A stretch of 19,136 nucleotides of DNA. Source: Jimgerdemannia flammicorona (Eukaryota; Mucoromycota; Endogonomycetes; Endogonales; Endogonaceae). Shown here piece after piece: positions 17,949 to 19,136 of this stretch. The DNA is taken from the NCBI GenBank assembly GCA_003990745.1, contig RBNI01002248.1, positions 1 to 19,136 of the forward strand, read 5' to 3'. The position numbers and the translations under genes were made by a program. A model generated the notes under the pieces. It saw nothing but the letters and a program-made list of their open reading frames with translations, had not been told where the DNA came from and did no database searches. Numbering within the stretch: the first letter of the stretch is position 1; each line of letters begins with the position of its first letter.

Positions 17949-18100
17949 GGAGTACACAAAATTTGCAGCCCTCTGCCAGTAGCTTAGAGCAACCCCAAGT
18001 AGCCTATACCCAGACCAGAGATCAGTAGAGTGGTGGAGGGAGTATACAAAATTTGTGGCTCTCTGCCAGCAGTAAAGAGGCAACCCCAAGCCATCAAGGA
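17949..18100. repeat. Degenerate tandem repeat, right part
   Basis: Two further copies of the unit seen at 7087-7299, with cores at 17957-17965 and 18047-18055. Each core is followed by a CTCTGCCAG stretch and a CAACCCCAAG stretch. The first copy joins seamlessly to the left part once the LTR element and one CAGAG are removed. Confidence 0.75.
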
Positions 18101-18110
18101 GTCTGAGTCC

Positions 18111-18170
18111 AGATCAGAGAGTGCTTCTGGTGATCAGAGAGTACTTCTGGCAGTCAGAGGGTACTTCTGG
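18111..18170. repeat. Short tandem repeat, 3 units of 20 bp
   Basis: Three adjacent 20-base units, each ending ACTTCTGG or GCTTCTGG after CAGAG(A/G)GT, with a degenerate fourth starting at 18171. A minisatellite; no function is implied. Confidence 0.8.
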
Positions 18171-19136
18171 CAGTTAGAGTCTATTACAGATTCAGGCCCC
18201 ATTGCTGGTTTGAGTCCCTGGTCCTATACTGTAGCACCATACTAGTGGTACTACAGAGCAGGACTAAGGGGCCAGTAGGGCCCAACATAATAGCTAAACT
18301 AGTACTACAGAAGAGGCACCTGGCTGCCAGTCCAACCCCCTACAAAAGACTGCCCAACCCTTACAAAAACTGCACCACCCACTGGTCCCAGGCCTTGATG
18401 AGCCTGTCATCTATTGTGAGTATAATAACTGTTATGTCCAAGCTCTTCTTAAAGGTGATGGTGCCATGGTGGTTGTGTGGTTGGAATAGGATAGCCATGT
18501 TGGCCACAAATAGGACCCTGAAACCATAGGTGAGATTGTACCAAACTCCACCACTATTCTCTCAGGTTGGGCCCTTCTTTTTAGAATGTAAAACATTATC
18601 AGGATGATATTATTATCTGTATGTATGGATAGAGAAATATTGTACCCAATATATTCTGATATAATATGAGTATATGGTTAGGTAAACCCTTGGCCCAGGA
18701 CCTCATACTGCCAGGCTGTACTGGTGAATGCCTGCTCTTAGTCCAGCCCCAGGAGCCCTGGCTTGGAAATCTATCAAAACAGATAATATCCAGTCAGTCC
18801 TTTTTACATATGGGGGGGCAGAAATCCCCCAGGCTGTAGCACTAAAAAAGCAGAGCTTCTCACCTCATATGGCATACTAAATTGCACCAAGAATGTATGT
18901 ACAGCCATGTTAAGATCACCACCAAGCTGGTCTGCTGTATGCTCTACCAATCTGCTCAAAGAACCTCAGATCATAGCTACCATCACTGCACAGGCCATAT
19001 CATGCTTGCATGCAGTTTGCTCTTCAATAGTACTTCTAAAGTTCTGGTAGGAGTACAGAATCTTGTGCATCTCTAGAATTGTATCAAAAAGAGTATATCA
19101 GTAAAGAGAGTAATTATCTAGAGAGAAGGATAAAAA
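18171..19136. other. Right end, no assignable gene; one protein-like stretch
   Basis: No family is recognised here. On the plus strand a frame from 18298 is open for 63 codons to TAG 18487-18489 and reads, in part, LDEPVIYCEYNNCYVQALLK and GDGAMVVVWLE. The same frame goes on after two stops as DPETIGEIVPNSTTI and GWALLFRM to a TAA near 18588. It may be the decayed end of another transposon or a gene fragment. A longer frame at 18245-18529 overlaps it in another phase and looks less protein-like. From 18590 to the right end I see only AT-rich sequence and a frame at 18882-19076 without recognisable content. Confidence 0.3.

Noticed and set aside
17595..18089. Minus-strand 164-codon frame crossing the LTR edge
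   Set aside because: It runs from the flanking tandem repeat across the CAGAG duplication into the LTR, so it is a chance fusion. Its repeated WQRA.NFVYSL comes from the tandem repeat.
1..19136. RIP as the cause of the decay
   Set aside because: RIP favours CpA and would yield mostly TAA and TAG; stops here are mostly TGA from CGA, and LTR differences are in CpG-type context. A few TAG/TAA at CAG/CAA do occur, so a minor contribution is not excluded.
1..19136. CRISPR arrays, bacterial operons, phage or plasmid modules
   Set aside because: No regularly spaced repeats with unique spacers and no prokaryotic gene layout; all recognised families are eukaryotic transposons.

Overview
The window is a nest of decayed transposable elements. 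I see no intact host gene, tRNA, rRNA or CRISPR array. The gene families (a chromodomain Ty3/gypsy element carrying a dUTPase, an L1-like LINE with a zinc-binding RT tail, and a hAT transposase) and the CpG-poor sequence fit a transposon-rich filamentous fungus that methylates its repeats. That assignment is inference; I cannot name the species.

Layout. (1) About 235-732 and 6575-6919 (+) are two halves of one hAT transposase relic. (2) A full-length LINE (733-6574, minus strand) sits between them, with a 13-bp target duplication, a 38-nt poly(A) tail, ORF1, and ORF2 (endonuclease, RT, zinc-binding tail). (3) About 7087-7299 and 17949-18100 are copies of a degenerate ~90-120 bp tandem repeat. 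(4) Inside that repeat lies a 10,639-bp Ty3/gypsy chromovirus (7305-17943, minus strand) with 2.06-kb LTRs, TGTAAG/CTTACA ends and a perfect CAGAG duplication. Read 5' to 3' on the minus strand its order is LTR, gag with CCHC knuckle, dUTPase, protease, RT, RNase H, integrase, chromodomain, LTR. (5) 18101-19136 holds a short 20-bp tandem repeat and an unidentified protein-like stretch.

Most notable point. Each LTR carries a same-strand reading frame of 338 codons that resembles no family I know. It lies upstream of the TATA box that probably starts genomic RNA, so it is in U3 and would be the last ORF of the genomic RNA, the position of the MMTV sag gene. One LTR copy has five in-frame stops and the other four; none is shared, and each is a sense codon in the other copy. 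Since the LTRs of one insertion start out identical, the frame was probably open when the element inserted. Two PPxY motifs are kept in both copies.

Decay. LTR differences are mostly transitions, repeatedly TG in one copy against CA in the other, as expected if both came from CG. Stops in gag-pol and in the LINE are mostly TGA, often where an Arg codon is expected (CGA to TGA). This points to deamination of methylated CpG more than to CpA-type RIP.
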